This document shows positions 27,270-36,257 of a stretch of DNA of 64,000 bases, piece by piece (the stretch's first letter is position 1; each line of letters starts with the position of its first letter). A program made the translations under genes and the position numbers. The stretch comes from Hyphobacterium sp. SN044. GTDB taxonomy: Bacteria > Pseudomonadota > Alphaproteobacteria > Caulobacterales > Maricaulaceae. The notes under the pieces were generated by a model that searched no databases, was not told the DNA's origin, and saw only the letters and a program-made list of their open reading frames with translations. The DNA lies in NCBI RefSeq assembly GCF_021864465.1, contig NZ_JAKKUV010000001.1:320895-384894 (forward strand), written 5' to 3'.

Positions 27270-30200
27270 ATGCGTCACTTTGCACTTGCCGTTCTCGCTG
27301 CGGTTTCGGCGGCTTCGGCCGCGTTCGCTGCGCCGGTCGAACTCGAACCGGCAACGCAGGCCCGGCTTGAAACCGGTCAGCGCCAGCGCGTCATCGTCGA
27401 ATTCGCGGTGCCGGCTGTGGAATACGCCCGCGCCGACGGCGCATCCGACCGAGAGATCGCCGCGCTGATCGCGCAGGCCCGCGACCGTGTGCTCGCGTCC
27501 GCATTCGGCCGCCCCGCCGGCATGTTGGCGACTCTGGACGACGTCGACCCGCAGGGGCCGGTCATGGCCCGCGAATTCCGCTACACTCCGGCCGCAGCCA
27601 TGCTTCTGAGTGCCGCGGAGGTCGCTGCCCTTGCCCGCGAGCCGGGCGTGGCGCGCATCGTCGAGGACCGGCTGGATGCGCCGTCACTGGACTACAGCGT
27701 GGCCTATGCCGGTGCCCTGCGAATGCACGAGCGCGGCCATCGAGGCACAGGCACGTCCATTGCTATTCTCGACACCGGCGTCGACCTTCAGCACGACATG
27801 TTTACGGGCCGCACTGTGGCGTCGGCCTGTTTTTCGACAACCGAGACCGGCCAGTCGACAAGCTTCTGCCCCGACGGTGTTGCGCAAAGCTTCGATGCCC
27901 AGGCGGGAGACAATTGCGAAGGGCCCGGCCCCGGCGTCAGCGGAGCCTATGGCTGCGAACACGGGACGCATGTCGCAGGTATCGCGCTGGGCTCCCAGAT
28001 ACCGCACCCATCGATGGCGAATGTGAACCTGATCGGCGTCGCGCCGGATGCAGGTCTGATTGCGGTGCAGGTTTTTTCGCGCTTCAGCGAGACCCAGTTT
28101 TGCGGATCGAACAGCCCCTGCGCGCTCAGCTATTCGAGCGATCAGATAGCTGCGCTGGAATGGCTCTACGAGCATCGCGCGCAACTATCTCTGACGTCGA
28201 TAAATATGAGTCTGGGCGGCGGCCGGTTCGCCGATGCGTGCGTCGACGATCCGCGGCGTGAAATCATCACGATGCTACGCGAAGCGGGGGTCGCCACGGT
28301 CATTGCTACGGGAAATGACGGCTTTTCCGGTGCGATTTCGGCGCCAGCCTGCATCCCCGAAGCCGTGGCCGTTGGCGGAAACGGAAATTACTCCAACGAA
28401 GGATTCTGGCGCGATCTTTACGCCCTCGGAGAGAATATCATGTCGGCCTATCCGGGCCGTAACGACACCGGCGGACGGGCGACGGTCGAGGCGACGGGCA
28501 CATCCATGGCCACGCCGCATGTGGCAGGGGCTTTCTCGGTCCTGCGGGAGGCTCATCCGAATGCCAGTATCGACCAGATCGAGGCGGTGCTTCAGGCTAC
28601 GTCTGCCGAGTTCTCCTATCGTTCGATCAAGATGTCGCTCGCATCGGATATTTTGACGCTCTACTCGGGGGGAATGATCGGTTCACTGCAGACGGAGCAG
28701 GACGGTCAGATCCGTCTGTATGGTCACCGCCTTGAAGACACCGGCACGCTTTATCGCGATCTCACGCTGACCAACACGTCCGGCACGACACTGGGCTGGA
28801 TCGTGTCAACGGAGGAAGACTGGATCGTCTTCCAGCTGCTGAGCGGCGGCAGCCCGCAGGGCGACCCCATTCCCGGTCAGATCGGCGGCAGCGTCGCGGC
28901 AAACGACAGCGTGACATTCCGCATCAGCATCAACCTTCAGGAGGCGCGGGACGGTGTCCAGCGAGGGCTGATCTGGATCGGGTCGAGCGACGCGGTCTCA
29001 CGCATGCCGCTTCCGGTCAATCTCGAGATGCGGGAAGCCTTGCCGCGAAACGACGATCTTGCCGGTGCCTTCGTGATGGGCCGTCCGGGAATCGAAACCC
29101 GGTTTTCCAACCGGTTTGCGACTGCCCAGGACGGCGAGCCTTCGCATGGCGGTCAGTCGCCGACCGGGACGCTTTGGTGGACGTTCACGCCGTCCATCAC
29201 GTCAACCTATGCGATTTCCGCGTTCGGCACGGATTTCGACACCGTGCTCGGCGTTTACTCGGGGGATGAAATCACGGCGCTTTCGACCATTGCGTCGAAC
29301 GATGATGGCTACGAAAATTCGACCAATTCACGCGTTCAGCCTGTATTGACCGCTGGCACGGCCTACCGGCTGGCGATCGGCGGCTACGACCCCAGCGAAC
29401 GCGGCGACGGAAGCCTGCTGATCGAGCCGGTTGCGCCGCCCCCGCCGAACGACCGCATTGTCAACGGATTTGCGATCTCGGGTGCGCGCGGGCGGATCGA
29501 CGTCAACACGGCCGGGGCGACCCAGAATGATGACGAGTTCTATGTGCGACAGAACGCCGTCTGGTACACTTGGACCGCGCCAGCCGATGGCACCTTCACA
29601 TTCTTTTCCAATCTGCACATGCGGATTTTCGATTTCCCTTACCCGATCTCGTTGTGGGAGGTGTCGTACCCGTCCCCAGACCGCGGTTACGAAATTCCTG
29701 CCGAAGCCGGCGCGACCTATTACATTGGTGTCTGGGACGGCAGACTCGAACCGCCATGGAGCCCATCGACGCTGTTCTGGTATCCGGCTGACGAACCGTC
29801 ACAGCCGCTTCGCAGCGCCGTCGTCCCGGCCATGCGTACGGTCACGACGGGAAGCTGGGCGACAGCCTTCGCGACGCTTGTAAATCCGGTGTCCTACGAT
29901 CAGCCAGTCAGCAATTGCCTTGTACGGGCGCCGAACGGCTTCGCCGGCGAATTTCACTATCAGACCACCGACTCGACGACGAATACGCTGACCGGGACGC
30001 CGGACACGCCCGTGTCGCTTGCACCAGGGCAGTCGCAGTCCTTCCTGATCTCGCTTCGCTCGGCACAGATCGAGACCGCCAATCTGGCGCTTCAATTCGT
30101 CTGCGATGACGAGATGGCCTTGCAGAATTCAGTCAACACATTCCGCCTCGTGACGACCGGATTGAATTTGCCTGATCTGATAAGCGTCGCCGTGACGCCC

Positions 30201-30569
30201 TCGGGGAATGGCATTCTCGATCTTCGCCCTGACCGCAACAGTGCCTTCGCCGTTGCCGTCATGAATTCGGGAGGACCATCCGATTTCCGCGTGGCGGCCA
30301 GCCGATGGTCGGGGCCGATGACCGGCACGTTTTGCGAGACCGACCCGGCAACGGGTGTGTGCGTCAGCGAACGTGCGTCGGAGCTGAACCTGAATTTTGC
30401 CGCCGGACAGGTGCGGACCTTTACGGTTTTCGTCAGAGCGGACGAGGGCGCCGATATCCCGCTAAATCCGGCAACCAATCGCTATGGTCTGATTTTCTAC
30501 GCCAGATTCGGAGACAACTCGATGGTATCGGGAGATGCCTCCATCGCAGTCCGGACCTTGGCTGAGTAG
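27270..30569 (+). CDS. Large secreted subtilisin-like serine protease (S8)
   Basis: A 1099-residue exported protease. It has a signal peptide (MRHFALAVLAAVSAASAAFA), a propeptide-like region to about residue 150, then the S8 domain with catalytic Asp168 (IAILDTGVD), His231 (CEHGTHVAG), oxyanion Asn349 (ATGND) and Ser412 (GTSMATPHVAG). Insertions between Asp and His carry Cys pairs. Residues about 470 onwards hold beta-sandwich modules, including a PPC-like segment (LWWTFTPSITSTYAISAFGT) and a repeat-like second copy (AVWYTWTAPADGTFTF). GGAG precedes the ATG; the longer open frame upstream overlaps the divergent gene. Confidence 0.93.
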   Translation: MRHFALAVLAAVSAASAAFAAPVELEPATQARLETGQRQRVIVEFAVPAVEYARADGASDREIAALIAQARDRVLASAFGRPAGMLATLDDVDPQGPVMAREFRYTPAAAMLLSAAEVAALAREPGVARIVEDRLDAPSLDYSVAYAGALRMHERGHRGTGTSIAILDTGVDLQHDMFTGRTVASACFSTTETGQSTSFCPDGVAQSFDAQAGDNCEGPGPGVSGAYGCEHGTHVAGIALGSQIPHPSMANVNLIGVAPDAGLIAVQVFSRFSETQFCGSNSPCALSYSSDQIAALEWLYEHRAQLSLTSINMSLGGGRFADACVDDPRREIITMLREAGVATVIATGNDGFSGAISAPACIPEAVAVGGNGNYSNEGFWRDLYALGENIMSAYPGRNDTGGRATVEATGTSMATPHVAGAFSVLREAHPNASIDQIEAVLQATSAEFSYRSIKMSLASDILTLYSGGMIGSLQTEQDGQIRLYGHRLEDTGTLYRDLTLTNTSGTTLGWIVSTEEDWIVFQLLSGGSPQGDPIPGQIGGSVAANDSVTFRISINLQEARDGVQRGLIWIGSSDAVSRMPLPVNLEMREALPRNDDLAGAFVMGRPGIETRFSNRFATAQDGEPSHGGQSPTGTLWWTFTPSITSTYAISAFGTDFDTVLGVYSGDEITALSTIASNDDGYENSTNSRVQPVLTAGTAYRLAIGGYDPSERGDGSLLIEPVAPPPPNDRIVNGFAISGARGRIDVNTAGATQNDDEFYVRQNAVWYTWTAPADGTFTFFSNLHMRIFDFPYPISLWEVSYPSPDRGYEIPAEAGATYYIGVWDGRLEPPWSPSTLFWYPADEPSQPLRSAVVPAMRTVTTGSWATAFATLVNPVSYDQPVSNCLVRAPNGFAGEFHYQTTDSTTNTLTGTPDTPVSLAPGQSQSFLISLRSAQIETANLALQFVCDDEMALQNSVNTFRLVTTGLNLPDLISVAVTPSGNGILDLRPDRNSAFAVAVMNSGGPSDFRVAASRWSGPMTGTFCETDPATGVCVSERASELNLNFAAGQVRTFTVFVRADEGADIPLNPATNRYGLIFYARFGDNSMVSGDASIAVRTLAE

Positions 30570-30626
30570 CCACTGGTCACCCGCGAACTCCTGCGCCATA
30601 TCCGTCTCCGATAGAGGAGGCTGGAC

Positions 30627-31400
30627 ATGAGCGAACGGGTGACGGCGGGCGTGGTGCTGATCGGGGATGAATTGCTGTCGGGGCGCACGCGCGACATCAA
30701 TCTGCAGCAGATCGCGCAATTCCTCGCCCCGCTGGGCATTCCGGTCGTCGAATGCCGGACGGTGTCCGACGAGGAAGACCGCATCGTCGAGGCGGTGAAC
30801 GCGCTCAGGCACCGCTGCACCTATGTCTTCACCACGGGCGGGATCGGCCCGACGCATGACGACATCACCGCCGACAGCGTCGCCAAGGCGTTCGGCGTCA
30901 ATATCGGCGAGCGCGCCGACGCCATGGCCATCCTCGACGAGTGGTATTCGAAGACCGATACGCCGCTGACCGAGTCCCGCCGCCGTATGGCGCGTATCCC
31001 GGATGGCGCGACGCTGGTCGCAAACCCCGTCACCGGCGCGCCGGGCTTCCAGCTTGAGAATGTCTTCGTGATGGCCGGCGTGCCGAAGATCGCGCGCGGC
31101 ATGCTGGAAGACATCGCCCCGCGCCTGACACGCGGCGCAGTCACCCATGCCGTCACCGTCTCTGCCGGCGGTCTGAGGGAAGGGGATATCGCCGACGCGC
31201 TGCGGACGCTGCAGGCGGACCATTCCGGCGTCTCGCTCGGCTCCTACCCCTTCTTCGTCGAACAGCCCGGCGGGTCGATCAAGCGCGGTACCAATCTGGT
31301 GGCCCGCTCGACCGATGCGGGCGAACTGGAAACCGTCGCGCAGGCGCTCGAAGCCCTGGTCCGTCAGGCGGGCGGCATTCCGGCGCGGATATCGGAATAA
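30627..31400 (+). CDS. CinA/MoaB-like molybdopterin-binding-domain protein
   Basis: A 257-residue protein of the CinA N-terminal (molybdopterin-binding, MoCF) family. The motif FTTGGIGPTHDDITAD and the start AGVVLIGDELLSGRTRDINL are typical. It lacks the C-terminal nicotinamide-nucleotide amidase domain of full CinA. The last ~80 residues fit the COG1058-type extension. Family members may be ADP-ribose or nucleotide hydrolases. AGAGGAGG about 8 bases before the ATG fixes the start. A repeat block follows the stop. Confidence 0.88.
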   Translation: MSERVTAGVVLIGDELLSGRTRDINLQQIAQFLAPLGIPVVECRTVSDEEDRIVEAVNALRHRCTYVFTTGGIGPTHDDITADSVAKAFGVNIGERADAMAILDEWYSKTDTPLTESRRRMARIPDGATLVANPVTGAPGFQLENVFVMAGVPKIARGMLEDIAPRLTRGAVTHAVTVSAGGLREGDIADALRTLQADHSGVSLGSYPFFVEQPGGSIKRGTNLVARSTDAGELETVAQALEALVRQAGGIPARISE

Positions 31401-31517
31401 CCCCCTCACCCTGACGCGCGTCCCTTTCGGGGCCGCGCGTCATTCCCTCTCCCTCGAGGGAGAGGGAGGGGACCCGGCCTGAGCCGAAGGCGAACGTCGG
31501 GGAGGGTGAGGGGGAGA
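31401..31517. repeat. Intergenic repeat, copy C
   Basis: CCCCCTCACCCTGACGCGCG, then CCCTCTCCCTCGAGGGAGAG, then GGGGAGGGTGAGGGGGAGAG. It shares the palindromic core and the CCCTCACCC/GGGTGAGGG ends with the other copies and sits right after a stop codon. The rest of 31518-31633 presumably holds the vWA gene promoter. Confidence 0.75.
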
Positions 31518-31633
31518 GAAAATACCGCATCCCGCCGCAATTCTCTTCAAATCGCCCCGATTCCGCCTGTCTGTCGCACGAATCCGGTTTAACGTTCCGG
31601 ACCCGCGGGGACAGACAGGGAAGGGACACCACC

Positions 31634-33475
31634 ATGCAACGCCGATTTTTGAGCGGAGCTGCCGCCTGCGCGATCGCGCTGACGACGCTGCCCGCCGCAC
31701 CGATGGCCGCCGCACAGGAGCGCCAGCCGCAGCGCTATGATCTCGACGGCATTTTCGAGCGCTGCCCGACCCTGGTCGCGCATCGTGGTTATGACGAGGA
31801 AGAGGATTACGCCGGCCGTGGCCGGCCTATGTATGGCGCGACCCCTCCGCCGCCAGCCCCGCCGCCCCCACCACCGCCGCCCCCGCCTCCGCCTCCGCCG
31901 CCTCCTCCGCCTCCAGGACAAACGGCCGAGGTCGCGGATGCACTTGTCGTGACCGGTTCGCGGATCGCCGCGCCCCAAGAGCCGCAGCTTCAGCCTCAGC
32001 CCGTGCCCGGCGATATCGACCGCGAGCGCTATGAGGATGTCGAGATCAACCCGGTCGCGGTGACGAGCGAGGATCCGGTTTCCACCTTCTCCATCGATGT
32101 CGACACGGCGAGCTATTCCAATGTCCGCCGCTTCCTGCGGGACGGCGACTTGCCGCCAACCGATGCGGTGCGGATCGAGGAGATGGTGAACTACTTCACC
32201 TACGATTACCCGCTGCCGGAAAGCATGGACACGCCCTTTGGCGCGAACGTCACCGTCCTGCCAAATCCGTGGAATGCCGAGACCGAACTGATGCATATCG
32301 GCATCCAGGGCTACGACATCCCCGAGACCGAGCGTCCCGGCGCCAATCTCGTCTTCCTGATCGACGTTTCGGGCTCGATGTCGGCCCCGGACAAGCTGCC
32401 GCTGGCCGTCAGTGCCATGCACATGCTGACCGACACGCTGGCCCCGGAAGACCGGGTCTCGATCGTCGTCTATGCCGGTGCAGCGGGGGCAATCCTCGAA
32501 CCGACCCGCGCCGCTGACAGCGAATGCATCCACGCCGCGCTCGACATGCTCGAGGCGGGTGGATCGACCGCGGGCGGGGCTGGCATCCAGCTCGCCTACG
32601 ACTTCGCCCGGGCCAATTTCGATGACAGTGCGATCAACCGCGTCATGCTGCTGACCGATGGCGACTTCAATGTCGGCGTCACACGTGACGAAAGCCTGGA
32701 AGACCTCGTCACCCGCGAGCGGGAAAGCGGCGTCTATCTGTCGGTGATGGGCTTCGGCGAGGGCAATTACAACGACCAGCTGATGCAGACCCTGGCCCAG
32801 AACGGCAACGGTATCGCGGCCTATATCGACAGCGAGCGCGAGGCCCGCCGCTTCCTCGTCGAGGAGAGCTTCTCCGCCCTCTTCCCGATCGCCAATGACG
32901 TGAAGATCCAGGTCGAGTTCAACCCGGCCCGCGTCGGCGAATACCGCCTTGTCGGTTACGAGACCCGTCTTCTCCGCCGCGAGGACTTCAACAATGACGC
33001 GGTCGATGCCGGCGAGATCGGATCGGGCCATTCCGTGACGGCGATCTACGAGATTGCCGCCCCGGATTCAGACGGCCTGCGCAACGATCCGCTGCGCTAT
33101 GGCAACGCCCAGCCGGAAGCCTCGACCGACGGCGAATACGCCTTCGTCCGCATCCGCTACAAGCGGCCGGGCGAGGATGAAAGCATCCTGATCGAGCAGC
33201 CGGTGACGGACGACAACGCTGTCGGCGCCTTCGCGGACGCCTCGGACGATGTGCGTTTCTCGGTGCTGGTCGCGGGCTTTGCCCAGATGCTGCGCGAGGA
33301 CCCGTGGATCGCGAACGAAGGCTTTACCTACGACTTCATCGCCAGAGAAGCCGAATGGGCGCTCGGTGAGGATGAATATGGCCACCGCGCCGAATTCATC
33401 GAACTGGTGAACGCCGCGGCGGGCCGCATCGCGCTCGGCACGACCAAGCCGGGCATGCAGTCCGACACGCGGTAG
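31634..33475 (+). CDS. Exported vWA-domain protein (YfbK-like) with polyproline tract and TonB-box-like segment
   Basis: A 613-residue protein with a signal peptide (cleavage near MAAAQ, residue 28). Residues 71-94 are 23 prolines and one alanine. Residues 100-111 read VADALVVTGSRI, like the N-terminal plug start of TonB-dependent receptors. An N-terminal vWF-like domain follows (VSTFSIDVDTASYSNVRRFL), then a vWA domain with MIDAS motif DVSGS (244-248) and LLTDGDFNVG, then a DUF3520-like C-terminal domain. Homologues of this architecture are annotated YfbK-like; their function is unknown. AGGGA lies about 12 bases before the ATG. Confidence 0.9.
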   Translation: MQRRFLSGAAACAIALTTLPAAPMAAAQERQPQRYDLDGIFERCPTLVAHRGYDEEEDYAGRGRPMYGATPPPPAPPPPPPPPPPPPPPPPPPPGQTAEVADALVVTGSRIAAPQEPQLQPQPVPGDIDRERYEDVEINPVAVTSEDPVSTFSIDVDTASYSNVRRFLRDGDLPPTDAVRIEEMVNYFTYDYPLPESMDTPFGANVTVLPNPWNAETELMHIGIQGYDIPETERPGANLVFLIDVSGSMSAPDKLPLAVSAMHMLTDTLAPEDRVSIVVYAGAAGAILEPTRAADSECIHAALDMLEAGGSTAGGAGIQLAYDFARANFDDSAINRVMLLTDGDFNVGVTRDESLEDLVTRERESGVYLSVMGFGEGNYNDQLMQTLAQNGNGIAAYIDSEREARRFLVEESFSALFPIANDVKIQVEFNPARVGEYRLVGYETRLLRREDFNNDAVDAGEIGSGHSVTAIYEIAAPDSDGLRNDPLRYGNAQPEASTDGEYAFVRIRYKRPGEDESILIEQPVTDDNAVGAFADASDDVRFSVLVAGFAQMLREDPWIANEGFTYDFIAREAEWALGEDEYGHRAEFIELVNAAAGRIALGTTKPGMQSDTR

Positions 33476-33558
33476 GAACGGCCCCGGGATTGGGCGGACG
33501 GCTTTCGAGCCTTCGTCCGGGGACAGGGCCCAGGCTCCTCGCGAGCCCCCGGGGTGGT

Positions 33559-33588
33559 GAAGGCTGCGGCGCGTGCCGCAGCCTTTTC
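33559..33588. terminator. Bidirectional Rho-independent terminator
   Basis: A 9-bp stem (GGCTGCGGC / GCCGCAGCC) with a 4-base loop, AA on the left and TTTT on the right. It serves the vWA gene (+) and, less strongly, the M28 gene (-). Confidence 0.87.
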
Positions 33589-33594
33589 CCGTTT

Positions 33595-35244
33595 CTATTC
33601 GCCGCGCATCTCCTCGCGAAGGACACGGTAAGGCGTGCCGACCGAGAATTCCGGCCAGTCGTCATTCTCCGCAAGGGTGAAGCCCGCCTCGAAATAGATG
33701 CGCGCATCGCCCTCGATACCGCCCATCCGCCAGACCTCGGCATCATATTCGTCGGCGGCGTGGTGATAGCCGTTCTGCATGTAGTTCGCGAATTGCGGAA
33801 GGATCGTATCATCCGCCGCGATCTGGGCTTCGTCCGGAGCGCCAACGGCATAGATGCCGGGAATGCCCGCCTTGATGAAGGGCCAGTGATCGGAGCGGTA
33901 GAAGCCGCCAGCCTGCGGATTGCTGTCCTCGATAAGCGTGCGGCCGAGGCGGTTCGCCGCCGCACCGATATAGTTTTCCAGCTCGCTCGTCCCGAGGCCC
34001 GGCACCACCATCGCATTCCATTGGTCAGCGAACGGGAAGTGCGCGTCCATGTTGAATACGCCCGCAATGTTCGCCGGCTCGCAGAGCGGATTGGCGACGA
34101 AGTGCTTGGCCCCGTAGAGGCCACGTTCCTCTGCCGCCGTGGCGAAGAACAGGACCGATCGGCGCGGCGCATCCATCTCGGCAAAGGCCCGCGCCACTGC
34201 CATCAGCATCGCCGTGCCCGACGCGTTATCGAGGGCTCCATTGTAGACCGGATCGCCTTCCGGTGCTTCCGGATTGGTCCCCATATGATCCCAGTGCGCG
34301 GTGTAGATCACGCATTCGTCAGGGGCTTCGCGGCCTTCGATCCGGCCGATCACATTGTTGGTCTCGGTCACGTCGACCACGCCGCGCAGACTGCCGCTGG
34401 CGCGCAGCGTCGTTTCGATCGCGCGGAAGCCCGGTTCGGCCGCGGCTCTGTAGGTGGCGTCGAAATCGACACCGGCCGCGTCGAACAGGCGCCGTGCCGC
34501 GGGCTCGGACATGTGCACCACCATTTCGAGATGCGTGTCGTCGCTCTCGGCCAGGAAGTATTGCTCGTTTCCGCCGCCGCCCGCGGCCATCGTGGCCCAG
34601 GGGTAGCCGGCGCTGGCATCGGTGTGGATCACGATGGCGGCCGCCCCGCCGCGCGCGGAAATCGCATCATATTTGGTGCCGAGCAGACCGTGGACCGACA
34701 GGGCGCTGCCGCCAAAGCGGCTCTCGTCGTTTGTGGCGGTCCCGGGATCGCCGCGGAATACGATGACGGTCGCACCATCCAGGTCGACCCCCTGATAATC
34801 GTGCCAGCCCTCCTCGGCGGCATCGATTCCAAACCCGCCAATCACGACACGGCTGAGATCGAGGTCGATCGCTGCGGAAGGACGCCCGGCAAACGTCACA
34901 TAGTCGTCGCGCACGGCCAGTTCGACTTCGCCCGACGGCCCGCTGATCGAAAAGCGGCCAAGCCCCTCGCGTTGATAGTGCGCCAGACCGAAGGGCTGGA
35001 AGTAGCGGCCATCATTGGCCGGTTCGATACCGGCTTCGCGGAAAGCGTCCGCAATGTGATTGATCGTCAGCCGCTCACCGTTGCCGCCCGGACCCCGGCC
35101 TTCGAAACCGTCGCTGGCGAGAATGGCGATATCGGCGGCGATCGCCTCGCCGGTAATGGTCTCGTAGGCGGCGTCGAAATCTGACCCGGAGGCTGCAGGC
35201 GAGCACGCGGCGAGGACGAGAGGCAGGACAAGGCGGCGCTTCAT
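33595..35244 (-). CDS. M28 metallopeptidase lipoprotein with PA-like domain (third of three)
   Basis: A 549-residue lipoprotein (lipobox VLAACS). A protease-associated-like region (VIGGFGIDAAEEGWHDYQGVD onward) precedes the M28 zinc site: TAHWDHMGT, NGALDNASGTA, ATAAEERGLYGA, GVFNMDAHF and NGYHHAADEYD. AAGGAG 7 bases before the ATG gives a strong ribosome-binding site even though the start overlaps the upstream regulator stop by 4 bases. Operon with the ArsR-type gene suggests local transcriptional control of this peptidase. Confidence 0.9.
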   Translation of the reverse strand: MKRRLVLPLVLAACSPAASGSDFDAAYETITGEAIAADIAILASDGFEGRGPGGNGERLTINHIADAFREAGIEPANDGRYFQPFGLAHYQREGLGRFSISGPSGEVELAVRDDYVTFAGRPSAAIDLDLSRVVIGGFGIDAAEEGWHDYQGVDLDGATVIVFRGDPGTATNDESRFGGSALSVHGLLGTKYDAISARGGAAAIVIHTDASAGYPWATMAAGGGGNEQYFLAESDDTHLEMVVHMSEPAARRLFDAAGVDFDATYRAAAEPGFRAIETTLRASGSLRGVVDVTETNNVIGRIEGREAPDECVIYTAHWDHMGTNPEAPEGDPVYNGALDNASGTAMLMAVARAFAEMDAPRRSVLFFATAAEERGLYGAKHFVANPLCEPANIAGVFNMDAHFPFADQWNAMVVPGLGTSELENYIGAAANRLGRTLIEDSNPQAGGFYRSDHWPFIKAGIPGIYAVGAPDEAQIAADDTILPQFANYMQNGYHHAADEYDAEVWRMGGIEGDARIYFEAGFTLAENDDWPEFSVGTPYRVLREEMRGE

Positions 35245-35885
35245 GCGTCGTCTCCTTCATGGGTTTGACATTCGGGATCGGGCAGGGGGGCCATCGACCA
35301 GGCAAGCGAGACCGGCGGTCCGCCCTCGTCGCCGGCCTGCCACATCAGCTCGGCAATGGCCCAGAGATGGTCGTTGATCGCGGCAAGCGTTTCGGCGTTC
35401 GGCCGTGCGGCGAGTCGGAAAAAGCCGAGATTGCGCTGCGGCCCGTCGGTCTGGGCCGATCCCATGTCGAGCCCCGCGGCAAAATCCCGGTCGGCCTGGC
35501 GCAGCGTGGCCGTGACGCAGCCGAGAACGCGCGGCGCCAGTTCCGGCGTGTTCAGCGCCCCCATCAGGCGCATTTTCGGTGCCGGCGTGCGGTAGAGAAT
35601 CTGCGGCTTCTTGGCGCCGGGCAGGGTGCGCTTGCCCGCCTCCAGCACCAGGCCGCAACGCGTCAGTTTCGCGAGGTGGTGATAGACGGCGGTGGGTTTG
35701 AGGCTGATCGCGCGGGCGATCTCCTCCGCGCTCATCGGCCCGTCGACGGCTAGCCGGTCGATCAGTGTCATCCGCACGGCGGATGACAGGCAGTCGATCT
35801 GGTCTTCGCGCAGGATCCAGTATTGATCCGCCTCGTCAGTGCCGGTGCGGGCGGGGTGCCGTGGGGCTGTTCTGATCTCGGTCAT
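35241..35885 (-). CDS. ArsR-type winged-helix regulator coupled to the M28 peptidase
   Basis: A 214-residue regulator. The winged helix-turn-helix is at about residues 30-95 (LSSAVRMTLIDRLAVDGPMS, AEEIARAISLKPTAVYHHLAKL, CGLVLEAGKR). The C-terminal half has no recognisable ligand domain and no obvious metal-binding Cys cluster, so the signal may not be a metal. ATG at 35885 is used; an ATG six codons earlier is possible. The AT-rich stretch 35886-35945 upstream is likely its promoter and operator region. Confidence 0.85.
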   Translation of the reverse strand: MTEIRTAPRHPARTGTDEADQYWILREDQIDCLSSAVRMTLIDRLAVDGPMSAEEIARAISLKPTAVYHHLAKLTRCGLVLEAGKRTLPGAKKPQILYRTPAPKMRLMGALNTPELAPRVLGCVTATLRQADRDFAAGLDMGSAQTDGPQRNLGFFRLAARPNAETLAAINDHLWAIAELMWQAGDEGGPPVSLAWSMAPLPDPECQTHEGDDA

Positions 35886-35945
35886 GCCCGAACGAATAAT
35901 CAAAAAATCGAGAAATACTGAATTAAAAATCTGAAACGCTGCGGC
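35886..35945 (-). promoter_or_regulatory. AT-rich control region of the regulator-peptidase operon
   Basis: About 60 bases are strikingly AT-rich for this genome and directly precede the regulator. CTGAA occurs twice in direct repeat (near 35918 and 35931). No single -35/-10 pair stands out. Confidence 0.35.
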
Positions 35946-36035
35946 AATCCGTCCGCGCGTTCTGCAATCGGGCGTGGAAAGCAGCGCGCCTTCGGCTAGG
36001 CGCGGCGGCGTTTTGCGGTAAGAGTCCGGATCAGT

Positions 36036-36122
36036 GCGGGCGTGGCGGAATTGGTAGACGCAAGGGACTTAAAATCCCTCGGCCGCAAGGTCATGCCGGT
36101 TCGATCCCGGCCGCCCGCACCA
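36036..36122 (+). tRNA. tRNA-Leu (anticodon UAA)
   Basis: An 87-base tRNA with a 7-bp acceptor stem (GCGGGCG / CGCCCGC), discriminator A and encoded CCA. The anticodon stem AGGGA/TCCCT encloses the loop CTTAAAA with anticodon TAA at 36070-36072. The long variable arm (CGGCCGCAAGGTCATG region) and the GGTTCGATCC T-loop confirm a class II tRNA-Leu. Confidence 0.96.
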
Positions 36123-36257
36123 GCCTACCCCCGGACTTGATCCGGGGTTCGGCTGGGCGAGCCGCCAACGTTTTCGCGAGCTTCGACTGGCACTGACCTC
36201 GCGACCCGGTCAATTCGCCCCACTGGCGCGCGTCACCCATTCCGCTAACGTGACGCC

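Noticed and set aside
31589-33031. A 480-codon open frame opposite the vWA gene
   Set aside because: Its arginine/glycine run is merely the reverse of the proline tract, and it has no start signals.
33490-35184. A 564-codon open frame opposite the third M28 gene
   Set aside because: The M28 gene has a lipobox, a ribosome-binding site and a full zinc site; the opposite frame has no recognisable domain.
36036-36122. tRNA-Leu as an integration site for a genomic island
   Set aside because: No integrase gene and no repeat of the tRNA 3' end was found downstream; ordinary genes follow on both sides.
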